Below, one piece after another: positions 1 through 6,209 of a DNA stretch of 8,754 nt. The stretch lies in assembly GCA_024688095.1 (NCBI GenBank), contig JAILEJ010000490.1, forward strand, positions 1 through 8,754. The letters are read 5' to 3'. Both the position numbers and the translations under genes were made by a program. This DNA comes from Butyrivibrio sp. Its GTDB lineage: Bacteria; Bacillota; Clostridia; Lachnospirales; Lachnospiraceae. Every line of letters begins with the position of its first letter. Position 1 is the first letter of the stretch. The notes below the pieces were generated by a model. That model did no database searches, had not been told where the DNA came from, and worked only from the letters and a program-made list of their open reading frames with translations.

Positions 1-1119
1 TGCAATCTTTTGTCCCTTGGTAACTTCCGCTCCCTTTGAAACACTTAATGATGATGCGTGCATGTAGATTGTGTACAGTCCACTTCCGTGATCTATCATT
101 ATATAGTTACCCATTGTGGAACTATATGATGCTGCTACAACTGTTCCGTCATACGCTGCAAGAATTGAAGAGCCTGAAGGTGCTGCCAGATCGATACCGT
201 TATGCATCTTTGATATACCAAGAGTTGGATGAATTCTCATTCCATAGTCATCCGAAATTCTTGTATAAGATGGACATGGCCATGCAAACATTCCACCGTC
301 ATAGGTTCTCCTTGCATTCTGTGCTGCAAGTGCTGCCTTTTCAGCTTCTACTGCTTTTTCAAGAGCCGCTATAGTTTCATTTTCTTCGGCAATCTGTGCC
401 TCATATTCTGCTATTGCTGCCTCTTTATTCTCAATGTCTGAATTTACGCTCGCAAGCTCACTGTTTTTATCATCAAGCAGTGACTGCATATTTGCTTCTT
501 CCTGCTCAACCTGGGCTTTGGCTTCATCAAGAGTTTCTTTTTCCTCTTCAAGAACTTCTTTAGTGAGCGAAATCAGCCTCTCATTTTCAACATATTCCTC
601 AAGCTTTTGTCTGTCATAGGCAGAAAGCTCCTGTATATATTCAGCTTTATTTAGCATATCAGCAAAGTTACCCGCGCTAAGAAGAAGCTCAACGTACATT
701 ACCTGTCCCTTTTCAAACATGAATTTTATACGTTTCTTCATAGCTTCATACTGCTCTTGCTGTATCCTCTGAGCCTCTATAAGTTCAGCTGTTGTTTCCT
801 CAATCTGTCCCTCTTTTTCAGTAATCTGATCTTCCAGATCTGAAATTTTTTCCTGTATGGATGTAAGACTGGCATCAAGTTCCTTAATATAAGTATTGAG
901 ATCTGACTTTGTTGATTCCAATTCCTTTTTTAAGGCCTCTAAATCTGTCATTGATTTCTTCATGCTATCACGTTCTTTTTTGGCATCAGAAATCTGATTT
1001 TCTTTTTCCGTAATACTCTGCTGTGTAACTGCCGCCTTTGTCATCGCCCCACTGGATGCAAAAAATATAGCCGGGATCAAAATCATGGAAAAAAGTATTC
1101 TTTTAATCCTATAATTCAT
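1..1119 (-). CDS. Secreted coiled-coil M23 metallopeptidase, hydrolase partner of FtsEX (3' end cut by window)
   Basis: The frame is open from an ATG at 1119 to the left edge (373 residues), with no stop, so the C-terminus lies outside. Residues 1-29 are a signal peptide: basic MNYRIKR, a hydrophobic stretch, then an AxA-like site near TKAA. Residues 32-270 are almost continuous heptad-like coiled coil rich in E, K, Q and A, broken near 140-160 (VMYVELLLSAGNFADML), the hinge seen in PcsB/EnvC-type proteins. Residues 277-373 are a LytM/M23 domain: GMRIHP, then HNGID with predicted zinc ligands H306 and D310, and YMH with catalytic H354. The last conserved HxH motif would fall just beyond the edge. 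M23 enzymes cut peptidoglycan cross-bridges; the coiled coil normally docks on the FtsX ectodomain and keeps the enzyme off until FtsE hydrolyses ATP. The gene starts 7 nt after the ftsX stop. An AAGG abuts the ATG and a better AAGGAG lies about 20 nt upstream inside ftsX, so translational coupling is likely. Family is clear; the exact substrate is not. Confidence 0.9.
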   Translation of the reverse strand, partial: MNYRIKRILFSMILIPAIFFASSGAMTKAAVTQQSITEKENQISDAKKERDSMKKSMTDLEALKKELESTKSDLNTYIKELDASLTSIQEKISDLEDQITEKEGQIEETTAELIEAQRIQQEQYEAMKKRIKFMFEKGQVMYVELLLSAGNFADMLNKAEYIQELSAYDRQKLEEYVENERLISLTKEVLEEEKETLDEAKAQVEQEEANMQSLLDDKNSELASVNSDIENKEAAIAEYEAQIAEENETIAALEKAVEAEKAALAAQNARRTYDGGMFAWPCPSYTRISDDYGMRIHPTLGISKMHNGIDLAAPSGSSILAAYDGTVVAASYSSTMGNYIMIDHGSGLYTIYMHASSLSVSKGAEVTKGQKIA

Positions 1120-1126
1120 CCTTGTA

Positions 1127-2026
1127 TTAAACGTGTAGATGTCTCCTTACAGTTATAAAACTACCTAAAAATCCTATTCCTACGCCAATTATCAGTGATA
1201 TTGGTGCAAGCTTTTCAAAAATAACTGTTGAATCTACGAATGCAAGCAGATTTGAAAGCATTGCAAAATGAGTTCCAATATACACAACCGCCTCATTATA
1301 AATAAAATAAACAACTACCACTGGGATAATCGAACCAATAATTCCAATGATGATACCTTCGATAACAAATGGAGCTCTTACGAAAAAGTCTGTTGCTCCG
1401 ATATACTTCATTATTCCAATTTCTTCTTTTCTTACAGAAATACCGATTGTAACAGTATTGTGAATAAGGAATATTGATACACAGAGAAGAACAACAATTA
1501 TGCCAACTGAAACGTAGGCAATAAGCTTATTCAAACCGCTAAGAGTTGAAGCTGTTATCTCCGATCTGTTAACTGTCTTTACAATATCTACTGATTCAAG
1601 ATATGTAACCAGTGCCGGCTGCATTGATACATCGCTCATGTATATCTGGAGGTTAGCATCATCTGCAAGCGGGTTCTCTGTAAATCCATCTGCATATTCA
1701 CCAAGGTACTGTTCCTTAAAACCTTCCCATGCTGCATCAGCAGATTCATAATCAATCTTGCTCACTTCCGGTCTTACCTGCAGGTCAGCCTGAAGTGCAA
1801 GTATCTGATCTTCTGTTGTTCCTTCATCGAAAAACACCGTTACTGAAACTCCCTCTTCAGCTGCATGAACCATGTACTGGAAGTTTGTTATTATTGAATA
1901 AAACAATCCAAACAAGAACAGACATGCACTGATTGTTGCTATGGAAGCAAGTGTATACCATCTGTTTCTTGTAAGATTTTTAAAGCCTTGTCCGATCGCA
2001 TAAAAAAATGAATTAATAATCCTCAT
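1127..2026 (-). CDS. ftsX: FtsX, membrane subunit of the FtsEX complex
   Basis: This 299-residue protein has the full FtsX plan. It has a cytoplasmic N-terminus with the typical FKNLTRNRWYTLASI stretch and TM1 at about 25-47. An extracellular domain of about 120 residues (48-167) follows, then TM2 (168-190), the conserved cytoplasmic loop RKEEIGIMKYIGAT (199-212), TM3 (about 219-245) and TM4 (273-293). FtsX sits in the cytoplasmic membrane, does not transport, and passes FtsE ATP hydrolysis to an outside cell-wall hydrolase through the extracellular domain. The acidic stretch at 96-127 lies in the part of the ectodomain that in Firmicutes binds the coiled coil of the hydrolase; that role here is inferred. 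The start overlaps the end of ftsE by 14 nt, and its GGAG ribosome site lies inside ftsE, so the two are translationally coupled. The ATG at 2026 begins the conserved N-terminus directly, so the start is secure. Confidence 0.95.
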   Translation of the reverse strand: MRIINSFFYAIGQGFKNLTRNRWYTLASIATISACLFLFGLFYSIITNFQYMVHAAEEGVSVTVFFDEGTTEDQILALQADLQVRPEVSKIDYESADAAWEGFKEQYLGEYADGFTENPLADDANLQIYMSDVSMQPALVTYLESVDIVKTVNRSEITASTLSGLNKLIAYVSVGIIVVLLCVSIFLIHNTVTIGISVRKEEIGIMKYIGATDFFVRAPFVIEGIIIGIIGSIIPVVVVYFIYNEAVVYIGTHFAMLSNLLAFVDSTVIFEKLAPISLIIGVGIGFLGSFITVRRHLHV

Positions 2027-2759
2027 CTATATAAACTCCGTTCTCCTCATCATTAACAATAACGCCTTTATTCATCTTGATAACGCGCTTTTTCATCTCA
2101 TTAACTATCTCTCTGTTATGGGTAACAACAATTACAGTCGTTCCATTTTCATTGATCTGTTCCAGGAGCTTCATAATATCTCTTGTATTACCCGGATCAA
2201 GGTTACCTGTAGGCTCATCTGCAAGAAGGATATCAGGTCTGTTTACAAGAGCACGGGCAAGAGCAACTCTCTGCTGCTCACCACCTGACAACTCATTGAC
2301 CTTACTCTTATACTTACCTGCAAGTCCAACTGTTGCCAGTATTGAAGGTACGTTTCTTCGGATATCTCTATTGGATTTCATTATAATTCTCTGAGCAAAT
2401 GCAACATTTTCGTATACATTTCTATCTTTGAGAAGTCTGAAATCCTGGAATACTACTCCAATTTTTCTTCTAAAAAAGGGGATTTTTCTACGTTTAATCC
2501 TTGCAAGGTCATAACCCATGACTTTGATTGTTCCCTTAGATGGAACAAGCTCACGCAGAAGAAGCTTTATTAGTGTTGATTTACCTGAACCACTATCTCC
2601 CACAATAAAAACAAATTCACCCTTCTTAATATGAAGGGTGACTCCGTTTAAGGCTGGTGCTCCCTCGTTATAAGATTTTGTGACGTTTTCCATCACAATA
2701 ACCTCATTCTTGGAAGCCCCATTATCTCTAGACATTTTATTTCTAAAACTTTTTTCCAT
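2013..2759 (-). CDS. ftsE: FtsE, ATPase subunit of the FtsEX complex
   Basis: This ABC-type ATPase of 248 residues has all nucleotide-binding motifs: Walker A GDSGSGKST (54-62), Q-loop Q105 in VVFQDFRLL, signature LSGGEQQR (157-164), Walker B ILLADEPTG with D181 and E182, and H-loop H214 in VVTHNRE. The C-terminal run RVIKMNKGVIVNDEENGVY is characteristic of FtsE rather than of other small ABC ATPases. It binds the inner side of FtsX and powers activation of the cell-wall hydrolase. The ATG at 2759 has an AGGGG ribosome site 8 nt upstream, so I keep this start. It gives a polar extension of about 20 residues before the usual FtsE start (VIVMENVTKSY). Internal ATGs at codons 9 and 23 have no comparable ribosome site. 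The gene begins 22 nt after the regulator gene upstream. Confidence 0.96.
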   Translation of the reverse strand: MEKSFRNKMSRDNGASKNEVIVMENVTKSYNEGAPALNGVTLHIKKGEFVFIVGDSGSGKSTLIKLLLRELVPSKGTIKVMGYDLARIKRRKIPFFRRKIGVVFQDFRLLKDRNVYENVAFAQRIIMKSNRDIRRNVPSILATVGLAGKYKSKVNELSGGEQQRVALARALVNRPDILLADEPTGNLDPGNTRDIMKLLEQINENGTTVIVVTHNREIVNEMKKRVIKMNKGVIVNDEENGVYIDEDY

Positions 2760-2781
2760 TTACAATTCCCCTGTAAAAACT

Positions 2782-3870
2782 TTAATATTCAAAAGACTCC
2801 ATGTACTTCATGTATTTTACAACCATAAGTGCAATCTTAAAGGTAATAGCATCATCAAACACACGAAGATCAAGGCCTGTGCTCTTCTGCAATTTATCAA
2901 GTCTGTAAACCAGTGTATTTCTGTGAATAAAAAGCTGCCTTGAAGTCTCAGAAACATTAAGATTGTTCTCAAAGAACTTATCTATTGTCTGTAATGTTTC
3001 CTCATCGAATTCTTCTGGATTGGTTCCATCAAAGGTTTCCTTGATAAACATCTTGCAAAGAGGTATAGGAAGCTGATATATAAGTCTTCCAATTCCAAGC
3101 TCTGTGAAACAGATTACTTTTCTTTCTCCAAAGAATATCTTTCCTACATCAAGAGCCATCTTGGCTTCTTTGTATGAACGGCTTACCTCTTTTATTTCAT
3201 TTATAGGTGTACCATAAGCTACTCGTACACCTTTGAATCCCTCTTTTTCAAGGCCATTTAAAATATCCATTGCTGAACGGTTTATATCTTCAGGCTTTGA
3301 CTGTTCTGAAACATCTTTAACAACAATAACCGCACCTTCATCTACCTCTGTAACAAAATCAGGTGTTGATGTTCCGATCAGTGTTTTAGCCGTTTCAAGC
3401 ATATTGTTTTCTTTGGCATTTTCAGCCTCAACAATCATAGTAACACGCTTTGCATCGGTCTGTACATGAAGTTTTTTGGCTCTGCTGTATATATCAACAA
3501 GAAGCAGATTATCAAGAAGAAGGTTCTTGATAAAGTTATCCTTATCAAATCTCTCTTTATAAGCAACAAGAAGAGTCTGGATCTGATATGCTATCATCTT
3601 GCCAAGCATATATGTATTCTCTCCGCTACCTGTTGCAATCAGAATATACTCAGCCTGTTCTCCATCATATACCTTAAAGAACTGATGCTCCTGTATTTCC
3701 TGAGAATCTGCCGGTGACATTGCGAATTCATTTACGATTCCAGAAAGTCCCTTGAATTCATTTGATGTTGATGCAACTTCTCCGCCATCAATATCCAAAA
3801 CGCATAAATCTATATGTGATATGCCCTTCAGGCCATCAATAGTATTCTGCAATATCTGATTTGAAATCAT
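2782..3870 (-). CDS. PucR/CdaR-family transcriptional regulator heading the ftsEX operon
   Basis: This 362-residue protein has the three-part plan of the CdaR/PucR family. Residues 1-105 are a sensor-like region whose opening (SNQILQNTIDGL, then LCVLDIDGGEVAST) resembles a divergent sugar-diacid recognition domain. Residues 140-265 resemble the degenerate GGDEF-like domain of this family (RVTMIVEAE, GVRVAYGTPINEIKEVSRSY). Residues 292-350 are the PucR C-terminal helix-turn-helix, with NVSETSRQLFIHRNTLVYRL as the recognition segment. Family members respond to small ligands and bind DNA; the ligand here is unknown, and I see no diacid or purine catabolism genes in the window. The ATG at 3870 follows a GGAAAGAG-type purine run. 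The gene is 22 nt upstream of ftsE on the same strand with no terminator between, so it probably controls, or is at least co-expressed with, the ftsEX-hydrolase genes. DNA binding is well supported; the target is inferred. Confidence 0.88.
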   Translation of the reverse strand: MISNQILQNTIDGLKGISHIDLCVLDIDGGEVASTSNEFKGLSGIVNEFAMSPADSQEIQEHQFFKVYDGEQAEYILIATGSGENTYMLGKMIAYQIQTLLVAYKERFDKDNFIKNLLLDNLLLVDIYSRAKKLHVQTDAKRVTMIVEAENAKENNMLETAKTLIGTSTPDFVTEVDEGAVIVVKDVSEQSKPEDINRSAMDILNGLEKEGFKGVRVAYGTPINEIKEVSRSYKEAKMALDVGKIFFGERKVICFTELGIGRLIYQLPIPLCKMFIKETFDGTNPEEFDEETLQTIDKFFENNLNVSETSRQLFIHRNTLVYRLDKLQKSTGLDLRVFDDAITFKIALMVVKYMKYMESFEY

Positions 3871-3889
3871 TTATCACTCTTTCCACACA

Positions 3890-3914
3890 AAACAGGCCAT
3901 AAGCAATCCTGTTT
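3890..3914 (-). promoter_or_regulatory. Inverted repeat in the leader of the regulator-ftsEX operon
   Basis: AAACAGG (3890-3896) and CCTGTTT (3908-3914) form a perfect 7-bp inverted repeat around an 11-nt spacer, about 20 nt upstream of the regulator start codon. If transcription begins just after the -10-like TATAAT at 3927-3922, this would be a hairpin at the very 5' end of the mRNA. It could equally be a protein-binding dyad. There is no T tract, so it is not a terminator. Confidence 0.4.
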
Positions 3915-3917
3915 GCG

Positions 3918-3968
3918 TTACATTATATAGTTCCCCCTAGTTTTTTATTTTACATTATATATGTAAAA
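3918..3968 (-). promoter_or_regulatory. Probable promoter/operator region of the regulator-ftsEX operon
   Basis: On the minus strand this AT-rich stretch holds two perfect TATAAT hexamers (3927-3922 and 3959-3954). They lie within a 12-nt direct repeat, TTACATTATATA on the plus strand at 3918-3929 and 3950-3961, spaced 32 bp apart. The upstream copy is also part of a 21-bp palindrome: TTTTACAT (3948-3955), 5-nt spacer, ATGTAAAA (3961-3968). No good -35 hexamer stands 16-18 nt upstream of either, which would fit an activator-dependent promoter. Autoregulation by the PucR-type protein encoded next is a plausible but untested reading. Confidence 0.4.
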
Positions 3969-3984
3969 AATTCCACAATTATTA

Positions 3985-4018
3985 GGATGTTTTTTGTATA
4001 TTTTTATCAAAAAACACC
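3985..4018 (-). other. Inverted repeat just after the TagA-like gene, possible weak terminator
   Basis: GGATGTTTTTTG (3985-3996) and CAAAAAACACC (4008-4018) pair over 9 bp plus two G-C pairs beyond a one-base bulge, with an 11-nt AT loop. It begins 2 nt after the stop codon of the TagA-like gene on the minus strand. The following minus-strand sequence is AT-rich, but the T run starts only about 14 nt later, so it is a poor Rho-independent terminator. It may still separate this gene from the operon downstream. Confidence 0.3.
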
Positions 4019-4020
4019 AA

Positions 4021-4698
4021 TTATTTATTTTCGTTATCGTATCTGTTCGCTTTACGAATGAACATTTTTCTGTAAAGTTTGTGTCTCATACGTTTTATAA
4101 AGCCTTCAGCTTTTCCTGATATGTTCATATCCTTAGGCATTATTATTGCAACTTCGGCATTTATAAACTGTATCTGCTGTTCGCCTATGAGTTTATATAT
4201 AAGCTCATAATCGCCTTTTATTATAATTATTTTCGGCGTGATATCATTTATCTGATTGATAAGAGTTATAATCTCCTCTTCTTCTTCAGGAAGAAGATAT
4301 TCTGCAGTAACCTGAATATCACTACGCATTTTTATCACATCGTCATGTAACTTTTGAAGTTCTTCTTCATCTTCAGCAAGGATTACCATCGGATAATCTC
4401 TGTGGCTGCTTCTTGAAAGCATTTCTCTAAGAAAATTTCTTTCCTCAAGGTCATGCATTGCATTCCAGGAGGTTATGCCACATTTTTTCATAAGCTCTGC
4501 ATCACCCGGAAGTGTAATATCTGCCTTTTCGATATAATCTTTTAATAATGGATTTCCTTCTGCTTTGACCAGAAGGGAAGAATTAATATACATGACAACA
4601 TTCAGAGTACCATTTTTTAAATAGTTCTCCGTCTTGTTAAGAATTTCCCTCATTGTATAAATCTTCAGATCAATCCCCAAAACACTAATTTTTTTCAT
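4021..4698 (-). CDS. Divergent WecG/TagA/CpsF-like protein, probably not a standard glycosyltransferase
   Basis: I prefer the ATG at 4698 (225 residues, GGGTGGA 3 nt before it). The frame is open further back to a TTG at 4743, but that codon has no ribosome site and the family fold starts at MKKISVLGIDL. The outline fits GT26 enzymes: ISVLGIDLKIYTMREIL (4-20), NVVMYINSSLLVKAEGNPLL (33-52), the 'A-D-x-x-L-P' segment ADITLPGD (59-66), a central MVILAEDEEELQKL (104-117) and PKIIIIKGDYELI (155-167). GT26 members add ManNAc-type sugars to lipid-linked intermediates of teichoic acid or capsule. The usual DG after ADxxLP reads GD here, and the catalytic PKQE motif after the second Rossmann-like strand is missing. 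A basic tail (203-219) could touch membrane or nucleic acid. No other cell-wall glycan gene is nearby. Fold assignment is moderate; enzymatic activity is doubtful. Confidence 0.5.
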   Translation of the reverse strand: MKKISVLGIDLKIYTMREILNKTENYLKNGTLNVVMYINSSLLVKAEGNPLLKDYIEKADITLPGDAELMKKCGITSWNAMHDLEERNFLREMLSRSSHRDYPMVILAEDEEELQKLHDDVIKMRSDIQVTAEYLLPEEEEEIITLINQINDITPKIIIIKGDYELIYKLIGEQQIQFINAEVAIIMPKDMNISGKAEGFIKRMRHKLYRKMFIRKANRYDNENK

Positions 4699-4754
4699 CT
4701 TCCACCCAACAAATTTAAATATTTTTTCCCTATTAAGAAACAAGAAATATTGAT

Positions 4755-4776
4755 TTTTTCATTTTCTGATGAAAAA
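4755..4776. repeat. Inverted repeat between divergent TagA-like and yjfB genes
   Basis: TTTTTCAT (4755-4762) and ATGAAAAA (4769-4776) form a perfect 8-bp inverted repeat with a 6-nt spacer. It lies between the TagA-like start and the yjfB promoter, 9 nt upstream of the sigma-D -35 element. No U tract follows on either strand, so an operator-like site is likelier than a terminator. Confidence 0.35.
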
Positions 4777-4784
4777 TAATAATC

Positions 4785-4812
4785 TAAATATTTAGTCTAA
4801 ATATGCCGATAT
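4785..4812 (+). promoter_or_regulatory. Sigma-D (sigma-28) flagellar-type promoter for yjfB
   Basis: TAAA (4785-4788), a 16-nt spacer and GCCGATAT (4805-4812) match the Gram-positive sigma-D consensus (TAAA, 14-16 nt, GCCGATAA) at every core position but the last base of the -10. Transcription would start near 4819, about 25 nt ahead of the ATG. The -35 lies in a 12-bp palindrome CTAAATATTTAG (4784-4795), and TCTAAATA is repeated at 4783-4790 and 4796-4803. This ties the gene to the motility regulon. Confidence 0.85.
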
Positions 4813-4843
4813 AAAAAATAGAAAAGATAAAGGAGGTGCCTGT

Positions 4844-5032
4844 ATGGACATTCCTGCATTATCTATGGCTCTTTCAATGTCAAAGCTACAAACTGACGTT
4901 GGTGTTGCCATGCTTTCAAAAAGTATGGACCTCGCAAGTGAGGTAACTGAATCTGTAACGGAAATGATGGACGCTTCAATGGAGCTGTCTGTCAATCCGG
5001 ACATTGGCGCCAATATCGATCTGCGAGTATAA
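4844..5032 (+). CDS. yjfB: YjfB-family putative motility protein
   Basis: This 62-residue protein matches the YjfB motility family (PF14070) end to end: start MDIPALSMALSMSKLQTDVG, a central predicted amphipathic helix (VAMLSKSMDLASEVTESVTE), and the family's ending NPDIGANIDLRV (51-62). There is no signal peptide, transmembrane segment or cysteine. The ribosome site AGGAGG (4831-4836) stands 7 nt before the ATG and is the strongest in the window together with that of cvfB. A sigma-D promoter lies just upstream and a terminator just downstream, so it forms a single-gene unit of about 250 nt. YjfB is found in flagellated Firmicutes and is under sigma-D control in Bacillus; its molecular role is not established. 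It is the only plus-strand gene here and no flagellar gene is adjacent. Confidence 0.93.
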   Translation: MDIPALSMALSMSKLQTDVGVAMLSKSMDLASEVTESVTEMMDASMELSVNPDIGANIDLRV

Positions 5033-5040
5033 GAGCCACA

Positions 5041-5070
5041 GCGTCCCTGTAAAACCAGGGGCGCTTTTTT
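5041..5070 (+). terminator. Rho-independent terminator of yjfB
   Basis: GCGTCCCTG (5041-5049) pairs with CAGGGGCGC (5056-5064) as a 9-bp GC-rich stem with one T-G wobble and a 6-nt loop, followed at once by six T (5065-5070). It starts 8 nt after the yjfB stop. On the minus strand the same stem forms at the end of the converging CPBP gene but is not followed by T residues, so it would serve that gene poorly. Confidence 0.9.
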
Positions 5071-5078
5071 GTTATTCT

Positions 5079-6050
5079 TTATATGGCTGTTATCACCATA
5101 TATATAAGAGCAAGTATTACTCCAATAACAAGTGATGGTGTTATCATTGTAGGCTTTGCCCGCTGAACAATACGTCCATCAGGTGTATAAAAAGTCTGAG
5201 GCTTTTCAATTTTAAAGAATTCCTTGAATTTATCAGTATTACCCTCAACCTTTGAAATCAGGAATGCAATAAGTATTACCACTGCAACAAGTGCAGCTGC
5301 CGCAGGAAGCATTACTACTACTGTCTGTAAAAGTGCTTCTTTGGATAAATCATTTTCCATTTCAATAATATTCTGCATATTTGTGTTGCCAAGGTTTGTA
5401 GCCAGACTCTGTGTAATATATATAAGACCAACCTCGCTTGAGTTAAAAAATGCATGTGCCCAGAAAGATGTAAGTGTGCTTCCTGTAACTTCCACAAGAA
5501 GTGCAAAGAAAAATCCGATTGCTATAGCATACATTGCCTGATTTATATTCATGTGAATAATTCCAAAGAGAATTCCTGAAATAATAGCAGATGTAAGTGC
5601 TGTTCCGCTTCTTCTGTAACTATGATAAAAAACTCCTCTGAAAATAATCTCTTCACAAAGTGGTGCAAATATTCCTATCTGGAAAACCGATATCAAAAAT
5701 GGTACCTGTAGTATATCTGCTGTTGATGAAGCTACCACATTATCAACAAATATCATTGAAATTGAATTTAAGATTGTGATAAGCGGGAACAGGCACAGCA
5801 CATATAATGGTACAAGGAAAAATGTTGCAAGCTTTATTTTCTTAAGCGATACAAGTTCAAAAATGTCATCCCTTACACAAAGAACATATATAAATGTAGG
5901 TATCAAAAGCCCAAATTCCAAAAAAGCGTTAGAACTTAGAAGCTCAACATTTAATCCGTATTTAGCAACTGCAAAACTGAGCCCGAGAATTAAAACAAAA
6001 TAAACAATTACGAGTATCAGAAACAGTCTGTTAGCATGTTTATTATTCAT
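5079..6050 (-). CDS. CPBP-family intramembrane protease (CAAX protease/Abi type)
   Basis: This 323-residue membrane protein has the three CPBP/Abi motifs in order: EEIIFRG (E133, E134, R138), FGIIHMN (H166) and the final HAFFN (H199, N203). These residues form the glutamate/histidine centre of this membrane protease fold. Hydrophobic segments lie at about 8-30, 44-60, 74-104, 117-131, 151-166, 172-190, 192-210, 241-267 and 302-322. The last 120 residues go beyond the catalytic core and hold a polar loop (268-301, with FYTPDGRIVQ) between two further TM segments. CPBP members process prenylated or bacteriocin-like peptides, or act as immunity or scaffold proteins; no peptide substrate or bacteriocin gene is next to this one. 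The ATG at 6050 has only a weak AAGTGAT-type site. The gene converges on yjfB and is preceded by a 32-bp tandem repeat. The motifs leave little doubt about family; function is open. Confidence 0.9.
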   Translation of the reverse strand: MNNKHANRLFLILVIVYFVLILGLSFAVAKYGLNVELLSSNAFLEFGLLIPTFIYVLCVRDDIFELVSLKKIKLATFFLVPLYVLCLFPLITILNSISMIFVDNVVASSTADILQVPFLISVFQIGIFAPLCEEIIFRGVFYHSYRRSGTALTSAIISGILFGIIHMNINQAMYAIAIGFFFALLVEVTGSTLTSFWAHAFFNSSEVGLIYITQSLATNLGNTNMQNIIEMENDLSKEALLQTVVVMLPAAAALVAVVILIAFLISKVEGNTDKFKEFFKIEKPQTFYTPDGRIVQRAKPTMITPSLVIGVILALIYMVITAI

Positions 6051-6106
6051 TTTACTATCACTTCTTTCATCTTTTTATCATATATATAATGTATTTTCTA
6101 ATATCT

Positions 6107-6197
6107 TAATGATCGCATTCTTTTATGAATATCTCTTTTAATCATCATATTCTTTTATGAATATCTTTTTTAATTATCGTATTCTTTTATGAATATT
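6107..6197. repeat. 32-bp tandem repeat, about 2.8 copies, upstream of the CPBP gene
   Basis: The block ATTCTTTTATGAATAT recurs at 6117, 6149 and 6181 with an exact 32-bp period. The linking piece TAATnATC recurs at 6107, 6139 and 6171 with the same period (TAATGATCGC, TAATCATCAT, TAATTATCGT). The core is itself an imperfect dyad; in copies 2 and 3 it reads ATATTC or GTATTC, 6 nt, GAATAT. It fills most of the 159-nt gap between cvfB and the CPBP gene. A 32-bp period is close to three helical turns, so bound proteins would face the same side. It could be an operator array or just slipped-strand duplication. Confidence 0.85.
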
Positions 6198-6209
6198 TTG
6201 TGTCACTTA

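Noticed and set aside
36..619. Plus-strand frames opposite the M23 peptidase gene
   Set aside because: The opposite strand encodes a clear signal peptide, coiled coil and M23 domain; these frames give low-complexity Ser/Phe/Leu-rich products with no family match.
2077..2394. Plus-strand 105-codon frame opposite ftsE
   Set aside because: It is antisense to the FtsE signature and Walker B region, whose coding is beyond doubt; no ribosome site.
4699..4743. TTG start adding 15 residues to the TagA-like protein
   Set aside because: No ribosome site before the TTG, and the family similarity begins at the ATG at 4698, which has GGGTGGA ahead of it.
4792..5013. Minus-strand reading frame of 73 codons opposite yjfB
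   Set aside because: It lies entirely over yjfB and its sigma-D promoter, has no ribosome site, and resembles no family; it is a shadow frame.
5224..5541. Plus-strand 105-codon frame opposite the CPBP gene
   Set aside because: The minus strand carries the conserved CPBP motifs; the plus frame has no recognisable features.
6117..6197. 32-bp repeats as a CRISPR array
   Set aside because: The units are directly contiguous with no unique spacers, there are fewer than three full copies, and no cas gene is near; this is a tandem repeat.
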